Positions 8,927-17,401 are shown, numbered from the stretch's first letter. The stretch: DNA of 64,000 bases from Methylobacterium segetis (GCF_004348265.1 NZ_SMNT01000010.1:1-64000); one strand, 5' to 3'. Made by a program: numbers and translations. The notes: generated by a model from the letters alone, not told the origin.

Positions 8927-9775
8927 ATGACGCTCACGGAGCCGCAACGCGACCGCATCGCCGCGACGCTGGCGGGGATCGCCTGCGAGGCCGGCGAGAT
9001 CCTGCGGGCTCACCATGGCGGCGATTGCCCGCACGTGCTGAAGCCGGACGGCTCGCCCTCGAGCGTGGCCGACCTCGCGGCCGAGCAGCACATCCTGCAA
9101 TCCCTCGCCCAGGCCTTTCCCGAGATCCCGGTCGTGGCCGAGGAGACCTCCCACGACGCGCCGCCGGCCGACCTGTTCTTCCTCGTCGACCCCCTCGACG
9201 GCACGCGCGACTTCCTCGCCGGCAACCCCGAATACTCGGTCAATATCGGCCTCATCGCGGGCAACCGGCCCGTCGCCGCCGCGCTCGCCGCGCCCGGCCT
9301 CGGCCGGGTCTGGTTCGCGGGGGCGCAGCCCAGCGAGGCGCCGATCCGGGAGGGCCGCCCGGACGAGGCGAGCCCGATCCGCGTGCGCACCGCCCCGGCG
9401 AGCGGCCTCGTGGCGCTCGTCAGCCGCCGCCACGGGGACGTCGAGACCGAGGCCTGCCTCGCCGCCCTGCCGATCGGGGCGCGGCGCGGCGCCGCCTCGG
9501 CCCTGAAATTCTGCCTGATCGCCTCCGGCGAGGCCGACATCTACGTGCGCTGCGGCCCGACCATGGAATGGGACACGGCGGCCGGCGACCACGTCCTCAC
9601 CGTGGCCGGCGGCTGCACCCTGACGCCCACGGGCCGGCCGATGATCTACGGGCGCCACGCCCTCTCCTACCGCAACGGGCCCTTCGCGGCGCTGGGCGAC
9701 CGGAGCTACGCCGCCCGCGTCGGCCTGCCGGATCGCGGGCCGCTGATCCGGCCGCATTCGGCGGACGGGCTCTAG
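8927..9775 (+). CDS. cysQ: 3'(2'),5'-bisphosphate nucleotidase CysQ
   Basis: CysQ hydrolyses 3'-phosphoadenosine 5'-phosphate, a by-product of sulfate assimilation, and belongs to the inositol monophosphatase superfamily. The 282-residue protein shows the metal-binding EE at 72-73, the signature DPLDGT (Asp88, Asp91) and the CysQ-specific PTMEWDTAAGDH segment near the C-terminus. It starts at the ATG at 8927. Its TAG stop shares the four bases CTAG (9772-9775) with the stop of the convergent YHS gene. HisN or SuhB are less likely because of the PTMEWD motif. Confidence 0.9.
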   Translation: MTLTEPQRDRIAATLAGIACEAGEILRAHHGGDCPHVLKPDGSPSSVADLAAEQHILQSLAQAFPEIPVVAEETSHDAPPADLFFLVDPLDGTRDFLAGNPEYSVNIGLIAGNRPVAAALAAPGLGRVWFAGAQPSEAPIREGRPDEASPIRVRTAPASGLVALVSRRHGDVETEACLAALPIGARRGAASALKFCLIASGEADIYVRCGPTMEWDTAAGDHVLTVAGGCTLTPTGRPMIYGRHALSYRNGPFAALGDRSYAARVGLPDRGPLIRPHSADGL

Positions 9776-10257
9776 CCCGGCGGGTCCTCGATCAGCGGCC
9801 GCAGGGCCGGCCAGCCCGCCTCGGCCCGGCCCAGGATCTCCGGCTCGGCGAGGGCGCGCGCCCGGCGCTGCGCGTCGCGGAACAGGTAGAGCCGCGCATC
9901 GAGGATCGCGAAGACGAGGGGATCGGCATCGACGATGCGCCCCTGCGCGACGCCGACCGGATCGTGGCCGCCGAGGCGCGGCGCGTAGATCTCGGGATCG
10001 CGCCGGAACGCCTCGCGGTTGGCGCCCTTCGCGAAGCGCCAGCTCCGCCCGGCCCAGGCGACTTCATGGGCCGGGAGCCCGGCGACGGGGCCGCCGGGCA
10101 GGAAGTAGCTCACCGCGTCGTAGCCGTGCAGGGCCAGCGGCGCGAGCGCGGGGAGACGGCGCAGGCGCTCCTCCGCCTCCGGCCCGCCCCCGGCCCGCGC
10201 GGGCCGGCCGGCCGCCGCGGCGATGATCACGAAGCATTGACGGCGCGTTAACCACAT
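9772..10257 (-). CDS. YHS domain-containing exported protein
   Basis: A 161-residue protein. The N-terminus (RRQCFVIIAAAAG) looks like an export signal with a twin-Arg pair. The body carries a YHS-type domain, seen as LHGYDAVSYFLPGGPV, then WRFAKGANREAFRRDPEIYAPRLGG. YHS domains are linked to metal handling or to sensing, but no metal-binding set is certain here and no role can be assigned. The gene converges on cysQ with overlapping stops and diverges from eipA. Confidence 0.75.
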   Translation of the reverse strand: MWLTRRQCFVIIAAAAGRPARAGGGPEAEERLRRLPALAPLALHGYDAVSYFLPGGPVAGLPAHEVAWAGRSWRFAKGANREAFRRDPEIYAPRLGGHDPVGVAQGRIVDADPLVFAILDARLYLFRDAQRRARALAEPEILGRAEAGWPALRPLIEDPPG

Positions 10258-10490
10258 CCTGCAAAATTTCGCGTCAGACTCGCCGAATCAGGTCGCGCCC
10301 GGCCAGCCGCCTTCGAGCGCAGCGCGGGGGCGCTGGCAATCCCGCCGCCGGCCTGCGACGCCGCGGCGGGCCCGACGACCCGGCATTTCGCCACAATGGG
10401 GCCGGCGGGATGGAGGCGGCCGGCGGATCCCGCCGCCGGGCGCCGAAGCCCGACCGCTCGGAACGCCCGATGGCGAGCGAGGAGGAACCG

Positions 10491-11105
10491 ATGTCGAAGC
10501 CAGACCGAAACCACGATTCCGACCGGCGCCGCATCCTGGCGGGCGCCCTCGCCGCGGGCGCGGCCCTCGCCCTCGGCCCCGTCGCCGCGCTCGCCCGGCC
10601 GGGCGACGACCCGGGCAACCCGGATTCCTTCCGGCCGGCCGAGATCGTCGATTCCGGGCACCGCTTCTTCGGCACCGTCTCGCGCGGCCTCGCCCTCACG
10701 GTGCAGGAGGCGAGCCGCCGCTGGGGCGAGCCGAACGGCTACATCCTCGGCCAGGAAGCCTCCGGCGCCATCGTCGGCGGCCTGCGCTACGGCGAGGGCA
10801 CGCTCTACACCCGCAACGCGGGCCAGCGGCGGGTCTACTGGCAGGGGCCGACGCTCGGCTTCGACGTGGGCGGCGACGGGGCGCGCACCATGATGCTCGT
10901 CTACAACCTGACCTCGGTCCAGGACCTCTACCGCCGCTTCGGCGGCGTCGACGGCTCGGCCTATCTCGTCGGCGGCTTCGGCATGACGGCGGCCACCGCG
11001 GACGGGATCGTCGTGGTGCCGATCCGCAGCGGCGTCGGGGCCCGGCTCGGCATCAATGTCGGCTACCTGAAATTCACCAGCCGGCCAACCTGGAACCCGT
11101 TCTGA
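10491..11105 (+). CDS. eipA: DUF1134 / EipA-family envelope protein
   Basis: A 204-residue exported protein of the DUF1134 family, named EipA in Brucella, where it supports cell-envelope integrity. The N-terminus has RRRILAGALAAGAALALG, a signal peptide with a twin-Arg-like start. The mature part holds family features such as LTVQEASRRWGEPNGYILGQE and GGLRYGEGTLYT. The start at 10491 is preceded by GAGGAGG at good spacing, better than the upstream ATG at 10470. The periplasmic role is taken from the family. The 233 bases upstream are shared with the divergent YHS gene. Confidence 0.85.
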   Translation: MSKPDRNHDSDRRRILAGALAAGAALALGPVAALARPGDDPGNPDSFRPAEIVDSGHRFFGTVSRGLALTVQEASRRWGEPNGYILGQEASGAIVGGLRYGEGTLYTRNAGQRRVYWQGPTLGFDVGGDGARTMMLVYNLTSVQDLYRRFGGVDGSAYLVGGFGMTAATADGIVVVPIRSGVGARLGINVGYLKFTSRPTWNPF

Positions 11106-11262
11106 GGCCGCGCCGCGCCCCGCGCAGGGGCATCCCGCCCGGCCGCATTGCGGAACTTGCCCGCTGCGCGCGAAGATGGGTTAAAGACGGGGTTCGGCCG
11201 CGACGGGGCCCGCGAGGCGGGACCCGGCCGCGGAGGCCTGTCCGATCGATGAGCGTGCCCGC

Positions 11263-12072
11263 GTGATCGAAACCCTGCTGATCTTCGCGCTCGGCTTCCT
11301 GGCGGCGAGCCTGTGCATCCTGCTCGTGCTGCCGGCGGTCAACGCGCGCGCCGCCCGGCTCGCCCGCCGCCGGGTCGAGGCCATGTTCCCGCTCTCTTCG
11401 GGAGAGATCGCGGCGGAGAAGGACTTCCTGCGCGCCCAGTTCGCCGTGCAGCAGCGCCGGCTGGAGCGCCGGGTCGAGGCCGCCCTCGCCAAGCGCCACG
11501 CCGACATGGCCGAGATCGGCGCGCGCAGCATGGAGGTCGCCAAGCTCGCGCAACTGGTCGAGGCCCGCGACACGACGCTCGCCGAGCGCGTCGGCGAGAT
11601 CGCGGCGGCCCGGGGCGACATCGTGCGGCTCTCGGGCGACCTCGACGCCGCCCGCTCGGAGGGCGCGACGGGGCTCGCGACGCTCCACGCCCTCGAGGAG
11701 GCGCATTGCGAGCTTCTCGACAACCTCATCGCCACCCGCCACGAGCGCGACGCGGCCCGGGCCGCGGCCGAGCGGGCGGCCGAGGCGGACGCCGCCGCCA
11801 AGCCCGAGCCGCTCGCGGTGGATTCGGCCGTCGCCGACCTGCGCCGGCAGCACGCGGAGCTCTTCGCCGAGCGCGAGGCGCTGCGGGCGAGCCTCGCCGC
11901 CGCGGAGGATGCCCTCGCGCAATCCCTGTCCGATCGCGGCGAGGGTGCGGGCCCCGACATCGCCCGCGAGAACGCCGACCTGCGCCGGCGCATCACCGAG
12001 GTGGCCGACGCCGTGGCCGGGCGGGAGCGCCTGCCCAGCGTCGACGCCTTCCCCGCGGCGGCGCGATCATGA
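11263..12072 (+). CDS. Membrane-anchored coiled-coil protein of unknown function
   Basis: A 269-residue protein starting at a GTG; the ATG just upstream (11249) runs into a stop in its own frame. Residues about 4-25 form one transmembrane helix (LLIFALGFLAASLCILLVL). The rest is rich in Ala, Glu and Arg and looks like long coiled coils facing the cytoplasm. Similar single-helix coiled-coil proteins are widespread and unnamed in the Hyphomicrobiales. No catalytic motif is visible. It stands alone on the plus strand between eipA and a small Cys-rich protein. Confidence 0.75.
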   Translation: MIETLLIFALGFLAASLCILLVLPAVNARAARLARRRVEAMFPLSSGEIAAEKDFLRAQFAVQQRRLERRVEAALAKRHADMAEIGARSMEVAKLAQLVEARDTTLAERVGEIAAARGDIVRLSGDLDAARSEGATGLATLHALEEAHCELLDNLIATRHERDAARAAAERAAEADAAAKPEPLAVDSAVADLRRQHAELFAEREALRASLAAAEDALAQSLSDRGEGAGPDIARENADLRRRITEVADAVAGRERLPSVDAFPAAARS

Positions 12073-12224
12073 CGTCGCCGCGCCCGGGCGCTGCCTTGAG
12101 CGTGCGGACCCGCACCTGAAGGCCGCCGCATCGACACCGGATCACCGCCCCGTGCCTTGTTTCGACCATCGAGTGGCATCATCGGGGCATCATTCGTTTC
12201 TCGATCGACCAGGACCGTCCATTC

Positions 12225-12506
12225 ATGGCCTCGAAGTTCCCGTCCCTCGCCCTCGCGCTCGGCTTCGCCGCCGCGCTTGCCGCCCCGGCCCTCGCCGACC
12301 CCGCGCCGCAGACGAAGCGGGGCAACGAGACGCTGAAGAAGTACTGCACGGGCGACTACCTGACCTATTGCGGCAACCTCGCCCCCGAGGATCCGGCGAC
12401 GGACGCCTGTTTCGAGACGAACTGGAAGAAGCTCTCCGAGAATTGCCGCCGGGCGATCGACGCCTACCAGAAGACCCAGCCCGGCGCCGGCAACACGCGG
12501 GGCTGA
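12225..12506 (+). CDS. Small periplasmic protein with one Cys-rich repeat
   Basis: A 93-residue protein with a clear Sec signal peptide (about residues 1-24, cleavage after PALA). The mature part has four Cys in the pattern KYCTGDYLTYC ... ACFETNWKKLSENC. This resembles the GLG1-type Cys-rich repeat found in small exported proteins of the Hyphomicrobiales. The Cys likely form two disulfides in the periplasm. Function unknown. Confidence 0.75.
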   Translation: MASKFPSLALALGFAAALAAPALADPAPQTKRGNETLKKYCTGDYLTYCGNLAPEDPATDACFETNWKKLSENCRRAIDAYQKTQPGAGNTRG

Positions 12507-12626
12507 GCGATCGGCGCGCGGGGCTTCAGCTCGGCTGTTGCGCCCGCGCGCTCGTCTCGGCTATCGCCTGCGGCTAAGGTGGAGCGCCCCCCGGGCGAAA
12601 CCGCCAAGCGTGCCGGACCCGCGTCG

Positions 12627-12974
12627 ATGCTGCCTTCCCGCTCCCTGAAGCTCCTCATCGCGGCCGGCGCGATCGCCCTGGCGGTCTCGGCCTGCGGGCG
12701 GCGCGGCGCGCTCGAGCCGCCGGACGGCGCCGCCCGGCCCGGCCCGGTGGCCGGCGGCCCCCAGGCGCCCGCCAGCGCCCGCTCGCTGCCGACGAGCATC
12801 GGCCTCGGCAACGGCGCCGCCTCCCCCGATCCCGCCGCGGTCCAGGCCGGCGACGAACTGCCCCTCTCCGCCATCCCGCCGAGCGGCACCGAGGCGCCGC
12901 AGACGACGGGGCGCGGCGCGCGGCGCGGCTACACGGTACCCAGGCAGCCCTTCCTCCTCGATCCGCTGCTCTAG
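12627..12974 (+). CDS. Small LptM-like lipoprotein upstream of lysA
   Basis: A 115-residue lipoprotein: Lys/Arg-bearing N-terminus, hydrophobic core, and lipobox VSAC with the acylated Cys at residue 23, followed by GRRGALEPP. This Cys-Gly-x-x-G-x-L-xx-P start is typical of the LptM/YifL family, which assists assembly of the LPS translocon LptD in enterics. The Pro/Ala-rich rest is probably disordered. A small lipoprotein of this kind just before lysA is a common alphaproteobacterial arrangement. The start at 12627 was chosen because it begins the signal; an upstream ATG at 12579 adds 16 residues. Confidence 0.8.
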   Translation: MLPSRSLKLLIAAGAIALAVSACGRRGALEPPDGAARPGPVAGGPQAPASARSLPTSIGLGNGAASPDPAAVQAGDELPLSAIPPSGTEAPQTTGRGARRGYTVPRQPFLLDPLL

Positions 12975-13057
12975 GGGACGATCGGCGCGGGCTCGCGCCC
13001 CGGCCCCCGCCCCCCCACATCCCCGAGACCCGAACCCGCCCCGCGCCGGCCGCTGCC

Positions 13058-14326
13058 ATGCATCATTTCCACTACCGCGACGGCCGCCTGCACGCGGAGG
13101 ACGTCGACCTGACCGGCCTCGCCGACACGGTGGGCACCCCCTTCTACTGCTACGCCACCGCCACGCTGGAGCGGCACTACCGCGTCTTCGCCGACGCCTT
13201 CGCGGGCGACGACGCCCTCGTCTGCTTCGCCATGAAGGCGAACTCGAACCAGGCGGTGCTGCGCACCCTCGCCCGCGCGGGCGCAGGCATGGACATCGTC
13301 TCGGAGGGCGAGCTGCGCCGGGCGCTGGCCGCCGGCGTCGATCCGCAGCGGATCGTCTTCTCGGGCGTCGGCAAGACGCGCGACGAGATGGAGGCGGCGC
13401 TGCGGGCCGGCATCTTCTGCTTCAACGTGGAGAGCGAGCCCGAACTCGCCGCCCTCTCCGCGGTGGCGACGAGCCTCGGCCTGACCGCACCGGTCTCGAT
13501 CCGGGTGAACCCGGACGTCGACGCCGGCACCCACGCCAAGATCTCGACCGGCAAATACGAGAACAAGTTCGGCATCCCGATCACGCGGGCGCCCGCCGTC
13601 TACGCCGAGGCCGCGCGGCTGCCGGGCCTCAGGGTCTCGGGCGTCGACATGCATATCGGCAGCCAGATCACGGACCTCGCGCCCTTCGACAGCGCGGCCC
13701 GGCTGCTCGCCGACCTCGCCCGCGACCTGATGGCGGCGGGGCACGACCTGCACCACATCGATTTCGGCGGCGGCCTCGGCATCCCCTACCGGGACGACAA
13801 CGCGCCCCCGCCCGACCCCGCGGCGCTCGCCGCGGTGCTGCGCCCGCATTTCCGGCCGCTCGGCCTGCGCCCCGTCTTCGAGATCGGCCGCATGATCTCG
13901 GGCAATGCGGGCATCCTCGTCACCCGCGTGATCTTCGTGAAGCACTCCGAGGGGCGCACCTTCGTGATCGTGGACGGGGCGATGAACGACCTGATCCGCC
14001 CGACCCTCTACGAGGCGTTCCACGCGCTCCGCCCGGTGCGGGAGCCCGCGCCAGACACCCCCCGCATCGTCGCCGACGTGGTCGGCCCCGTCTGCGAGAC
14101 GGGGGATTATCTCGCCCTCAATCGCGAGATGCCCGAGGTGGCGCCTGGCGATTTGATCGCGGTGATGACGGCCGGCGCCTACGGGGCGGTCCAGGCCGGC
14201 ACCTACAACACGCGCCGCCTCGTGCCGGAGGTGCTGGTGCGCGGCGCCGACGCGGCCATCGTGCGCCCGCGCCAGAGCTACGAGGACCTGATCGGCCTCG
14301 ACCGGGTGCCGGACTGGCTGGGCTGA
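13058..14326 (+). CDS. lysA: Diaminopimelate decarboxylase LysA
   Basis: LysA makes L-lysine by PLP-dependent decarboxylation of meso-diaminopimelate, the last step of the pathway that includes dapA at 59.4 kb. The 422-residue fold-type III enzyme has the PLP lysine in CFAMKANSNQ, HIGSQI, the glycine loop DFGGGLGIPY, the Cys in GPVCETGDYL and AGAYG near the C-terminus. Two usually conserved spots differ: EIGR instead of EPGR, and GTYN near the substrate site. The length is normal. The lipoprotein gene precedes it by 83 bases. Confidence 0.95.
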   Translation: MHHFHYRDGRLHAEDVDLTGLADTVGTPFYCYATATLERHYRVFADAFAGDDALVCFAMKANSNQAVLRTLARAGAGMDIVSEGELRRALAAGVDPQRIVFSGVGKTRDEMEAALRAGIFCFNVESEPELAALSAVATSLGLTAPVSIRVNPDVDAGTHAKISTGKYENKFGIPITRAPAVYAEAARLPGLRVSGVDMHIGSQITDLAPFDSAARLLADLARDLMAAGHDLHHIDFGGGLGIPYRDDNAPPPDPAALAAVLRPHFRPLGLRPVFEIGRMISGNAGILVTRVIFVKHSEGRTFVIVDGAMNDLIRPTLYEAFHALRPVREPAPDTPRIVADVVGPVCETGDYLALNREMPEVAPGDLIAVMTAGAYGAVQAGTYNTRRLVPEVLVRGADAAIVRPRQSYEDLIGLDRVPDWLG

Positions 14327-14397
14327 GCAGGCGGCCGACTTTCCCTGTGTTCCTGCTGCCCTCGTCTGACTCGCATGATAGGCTTGCCTGGGAGGCG

Positions 14398-14657
14398 ATG
14401 CAGAGACGCGAGGCAGGCGCGAACGGCTGCAGGCCGTCTTCCCCGATCCGGCCTAACGGGCGATCGCGTGGCAGGATGTCGAGGCTGTGCTTCTGGCGGT
14501 GGGTTACCAACGCGTCGAAGGGGCCGGATCTCGCGTCCGCTTCGAGAAGCAACGCATCATCGCCAGCTTTCATCGCCCGCACCCTGCGAAGGAAGCGAAG
14601 CGGTATCAGGTGCGTGCCGCTCGCGAGTTCTTGCTCAAGCTCGGAGTGAAGCCGTGA
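14398..14657 (+). pseudogene. hicA: Decayed HicA-type toxin gene
   Basis: The frame ending at the TGA at 14655-14657 encodes a HicA-like C-terminus: GAGSRVRFEKQ, then FHRPHPAKEAKRYQVR and AREFLLKLGVKP. Upstream the same frame reads RERLQAVFPDPA, as in the N-terminal part of alphaproteobacterial HicA, then hits TAA at 14454-14456. No start codon exists in frame before that stop; the nearest ATG (14398) is in another frame, as if bases near the start had been gained or lost. Re-initiation at GTG 14487 would give 56 residues lacking part of the first helix. The stop overlaps the hicB GTG start. No annotation tool relying on an ATG would find it. Confidence 0.7.
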
Positions 14658-14995
14658 ACACGATGGCCTACAGGGGCTTCCACGCCCGCGTCGCGTTCGA
14701 CCCGGATGATGGCCTCTTCGTCGGGCAACTCTCCGGGATCAACGACGTCGTCGGCTTCCACGCGAATACCGTGGCCGGATTGACCGAAGCCTTTCACGAG
14801 GCGGTCGAGGACTATGTCGCGACGTGCGAAGCGGTGGGAAAGGCCCCGGAGAAACCCTATTCCGGCAAGGTGATGCTGCGCGTGGCGCCGGAGGTGCATG
14901 CCCGCGCGGCGCTGGCCGCAAGGCTGGCCGGGAAGAGCCTCAACCCGTGGGGCGAGGAGGTTCTGGCGGAAGCGAGCCGCAAGGCCGTGGGCTGA
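14654..14995 (+). CDS. hicB: HicB-family antitoxin
   Basis: HicB neutralises HicA and represses the pair's promoter. The protein (113 residues from GTG 14654, 110 from ATG 14663) has the HicB fold (YRGFHARVAFDPDDGLFVG, DVVGFHANTVAGLTEAFHEAVEDY) and a ribbon-helix-helix C-terminus (PYSGKVMLRVAPEVHARAAL ... GKSLNPWGEEVL) for DNA binding. The GTG overlaps the hicA stop as GTGA, the usual coupling, so I favour it. The toxin gene upstream looks broken, so HicB may now be a lone regulator or a remnant. Confidence 0.9.
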   Translation: MNTMAYRGFHARVAFDPDDGLFVGQLSGINDVVGFHANTVAGLTEAFHEAVEDYVATCEAVGKAPEKPYSGKVMLRVAPEVHARAALAARLAGKSLNPWGEEVLAEASRKAVG

Positions 14996-15004
14996 GCCCC
15001 GCCC

Positions 15005-15901
15005 CTAGCTCAGATCGAGCCTGCGCAGCGCGTCCGCGACCTGCTGCCGGGGCAGGCCGGTCAGCGGCAGGATCGGGCGCGGCGGCTCGGCGCGGCAGAG
15101 GCCGAGCAGGTCGGCGCTCGCGTACATCACCCTGAGGCTCGAATACGCCTTGAACAGGTCCCAGAGCGGCGCGAGCGTGGCGTTCAGCCGCCGCGCTTCC
15201 GCGGCGTTTCCGTCCCGAACCGCCCGGACGATCCGCAGGCCGGTCCTCGGGAACAGGCCCGCCATCACGCAGTACCAGGCGTCGGCGCCGGCGATCAGCG
15301 CCTCGACGGAGTTCCAGTCGCCGCTGACGCCGAGCGAGAACCCGTTCGGGACGACGCCGCGCCATGCGGCGAGGTAATCCCCGGCCGCCTGCGTGTCCGG
15401 CGCCGGGCTCTTGAGGGCGACGATCCCGGGGACATCCGCGAGGCGCCCGACAAGGGACGGCGTGAACCGGAAATGCGTCGTGGCCGGGTTGTCGTAGAGG
15501 CAGACCGGCAGGCCGCCCTCCCGCGCGACCGCGGCGACGTGCGCGAAGACCTCGTCCTCGGTGAGCGGCGTGTAGGAGACGGGAGCCAGGAGCCCGGCGG
15601 CGGCGCCGGCCGCCCTGGCGTCCTGCGCGAGGCGCACCGCTTCGTCGGTCCGAAGGGCGCCGATTCCGACGAGGATCGGCACCCGGCCCCCCGACACGTC
15701 GAGGTCGAGGGCGGCATCGAGGGCGCGGCGGCGCTCCGTGCGGGTGAGATAGGCGTAGGTTCCCGTGCTGCCGAGCAGGCCGACCGAGTCGACGCCTGCT
15801 GCGCAGAGCGGCTCGACGAGCCGGCGCAGGGCGGTCTCGTCGACCCGGCCGTCGGCGGCGGCCGGCGTGATCGGGAAGGCGGACAGCCCTGTGAGCGTCA
15901 T
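15005..15901 (-). CDS. Dihydrodipicolinate synthase-family aldolase/lyase (not the biosynthetic DapA)
   Basis: A 298-residue TIM-barrel of the DHDPS/N-acetylneuraminate lyase superfamily. It has the Schiff-base Lys164 (VALKSP), the Tyr136 of LYDNPA and the GSTGT loop at 45-49. The second DHDPS-like gene at 59.4 kb matches true DapA better (GTTGE, YNIPGR, GVKDAT), so this one probably cleaves or condenses another 2-keto acid. It lies 34 bases downstream of ltaE on the same strand, which suggests an amino acid or keto acid breakdown operon. Substrate unknown. Confidence 0.82.
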   Translation of the reverse strand: MTLTGLSAFPITPAAADGRVDETALRRLVEPLCAAGVDSVGLLGSTGTYAYLTRTERRRALDAALDLDVSGGRVPILVGIGALRTDEAVRLAQDARAAGAAAGLLAPVSYTPLTEDEVFAHVAAVAREGGLPVCLYDNPATTHFRFTPSLVGRLADVPGIVALKSPAPDTQAAGDYLAAWRGVVPNGFSLGVSGDWNSVEALIAGADAWYCVMAGLFPRTGLRIVRAVRDGNAAEARRLNATLAPLWDLFKAYSSLRVMYASADLLGLCRAEPPRPILPLTGLPRQQVADALRRLDLS

Positions 15902-15935
15902 GGCGTCGAGCCCTCCCGCGTCCGGCAGGCGACCC

Positions 15936-16985
15936 TCAGGCCGCCTCGTCCAGCGCCACCGCCCGCAGGTCCCGCGCCAGCGCGTCGACCCGGCCCGGGT
16001 CGGCGTCCCAGGCGAACATGAAGCGGGCGCCCCCGCCGATGAAGGTGTAGAAGCGCCAGCCCCGCGCCCGCAACGCCTCCATCCGGGCGGACGGCATCCG
16101 CAGGAACACCGCGTTCGCCTCGACCGGGAACATCAGTTCGACCTCGGGCAGGCCGGCGACGGCCTGCGCGAAGCGGGCGGCGCAGGCATTGCCGTGGCGG
16201 GCATTGGCGAGCCAGGCCCCGCTCTCCAGCATGCCGACCCAGGGCGCGGCGAGGAAGCGCATCTTCGAGGCGAGCTGGCCCGCCTGCTTGCAGCGGTAGC
16301 CGAAATCCTCCGCGAAATCGGGATCGAAGAACAGCACCGCCTCGCCCGCATGCATGCCGTTCTTGGTGCCGCCGAAGCAGAGCACGTCGATGCCCGCCTG
16401 CCACGTCATCGCGGCGGGGCTGCACTTCAGGCTCGCGCAGGCATTGGCGAAGCGCGCCCCGTCCATGTGCAGGCTGAGCGCCAGCTCCCGGCAGGTCGCC
16501 GAGATCGCCCGCAACTCGTCGAGGCTGTAGACCTGCCCCGTCTCCGTCGGCTGCGTGATCGTGACGACGCGGGGCTTCGGGAAGTGGATGTCGCTGCGGT
16601 TCGTGGCGAACGCGCGGATCGCCTCCGGGGTCAGCTTGCCGCCCGTCGTCCGGGCGGTGAGGAGCTTCGAGCCGTTCGAGAAGAATTCCGGCGCGCCGCA
16701 CTCGTCCGTCTCGACATGGGCCGAATCGGCGCAGATCACGCTGTGGTAGGATTGGCAGAGGGAGGCGAGCGCCAGCGAGTTCGCCGCCGTGCCGTTGAAG
16801 GCGAAGAAGACCTGGCAGGGCGTCTCGAACAGGGCGCGGAAACCGTCCGCCGCCCGCGCCGTCCAGGCATCCTCGCCGTAGGCAGCCGCGTGGCCCCGGT
16901 TCGCCTCCGCCATCGCCGCCCAGGCCTCGGGGCAGATGCCGGAGTAATTGTCGCTCGCGAATTGCTGTGCGTCGTCGGATGGCAT
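15936..16985 (-). CDS. ltaE: Low-specificity L-threonine aldolase
   Basis: A PLP enzyme that cleaves L-threonine or L-allo-threonine into glycine and acetaldehyde. The 349-residue protein carries Asp175 in HMDGARFANA (binds the pyridine nitrogen) and the PLP Lys208 in FGGTKNG. Length is typical. It is followed by the DHDPS-like gene and preceded by a small hypothetical gene 46 bases upstream, all on the minus strand and probably one operon. Related beta-hydroxy-amino-acid aldolases with other specificities cannot be excluded. Confidence 0.88.
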   Translation of the reverse strand: MPSDDAQQFASDNYSGICPEAWAAMAEANRGHAAAYGEDAWTARAADGFRALFETPCQVFFAFNGTAANSLALASLCQSYHSVICADSAHVETDECGAPEFFSNGSKLLTARTTGGKLTPEAIRAFATNRSDIHFPKPRVVTITQPTETGQVYSLDELRAISATCRELALSLHMDGARFANACASLKCSPAAMTWQAGIDVLCFGGTKNGMHAGEAVLFFDPDFAEDFGYRCKQAGQLASKMRFLAAPWVGMLESGAWLANARHGNACAARFAQAVAGLPEVELMFPVEANAVFLRMPSARMEALRARGWRFYTFIGGGARFMFAWDADPGRVDALARDLRAVALDEAA

Positions 16986-17031
16986 CTGGGGAGCCCTCGC
17001 CGCGTCTCGTCCGACGATAACGCGGCGCCCG

Positions 17032-17283
17032 TCAGACGGCGACCGCGCTGCCCTCGTCCATGCGCAGCGTCCAGGCGACGTGCCCGTCTGGATCGACGAT
17101 CCAGGCGAGGTTGGTGTCCGCGGCGAGGAGCTGGTGGGACCGCGTCAGGGCGACGGCGATGGCCTCGCGCAGGCTCGGCGCCTCGATTCCCTCGTCGCTC
17201 ACCGGGGATCGGACGATGCCGTTCCGCTCCCGCCAGGCGACGCGAAGGCGGTAGGTCGGCATGGCCTCGGCTCCGGTCGTCAT
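17032..17283 (-). CDS. Small hypothetical protein
   Basis: A protein of 83 residues from the ATG at 17283, or 76 from the ATG at 17262. It contains PTYRLRVAWRERNGIV, then SLREAIAVALTRSHQLL, and ends with WTLRMDEGSAVAV. No signal peptide, membrane segment or known motif is visible. It is the first gene of a minus-strand run with ltaE and the DHDPS-like gene. The region upstream holds a strong palindrome (17378-17401). Confidence 0.55.
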   Translation of the reverse strand: MTTGAEAMPTYRLRVAWRERNGIVRSPVSDEGIEAPSLREAIAVALTRSHQLLAADTNLAWIVDPDGHVAWTLRMDEGSAVAV

Positions 17284-17377
17284 CAGCTTGGCACCCCACC
17301 GTTGCCCCTGCAACCGTCTCATAGGCCCGCCATCCATTCCTGAACAGACGGCGCGACGGTGAGGAGAGCCTCGGCCT

Positions 17378-17401
17378 GGGCGCATTTGACCAAATGCGCC
17401 C
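17378..17401. promoter_or_regulatory. Perfect 24-base inverted repeat between divergent genes
   Basis: Arms GGGCGCATTTG (17378-17388) and CAAATGCGCCC (17391-17401) pair perfectly across two bases. A second inverted repeat follows, GCCCGTC (17398-17404) with GACGGGC (17425-17431), enclosing GCATGC. The site lies about 95 bases before the start of the small minus-strand gene and 105 before the TIGR02302 gene. There is no T tract on either side. A repressor or activator operator serving both directions is the best guess. Confidence 0.55.

Noticed and set aside
10238-10262. GTTAACC half-site as a CtrA-binding box
   Set aside because: The second TTAA half at the expected spacing is missing, so it is only a chance half-site.
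14375-14653. Upstream extension of HicB as one long protein
   Set aside because: The frame is open by chance through the decayed hicA. HicB homologues start at the GTG or ATG chosen here, and the extension matches nothing.
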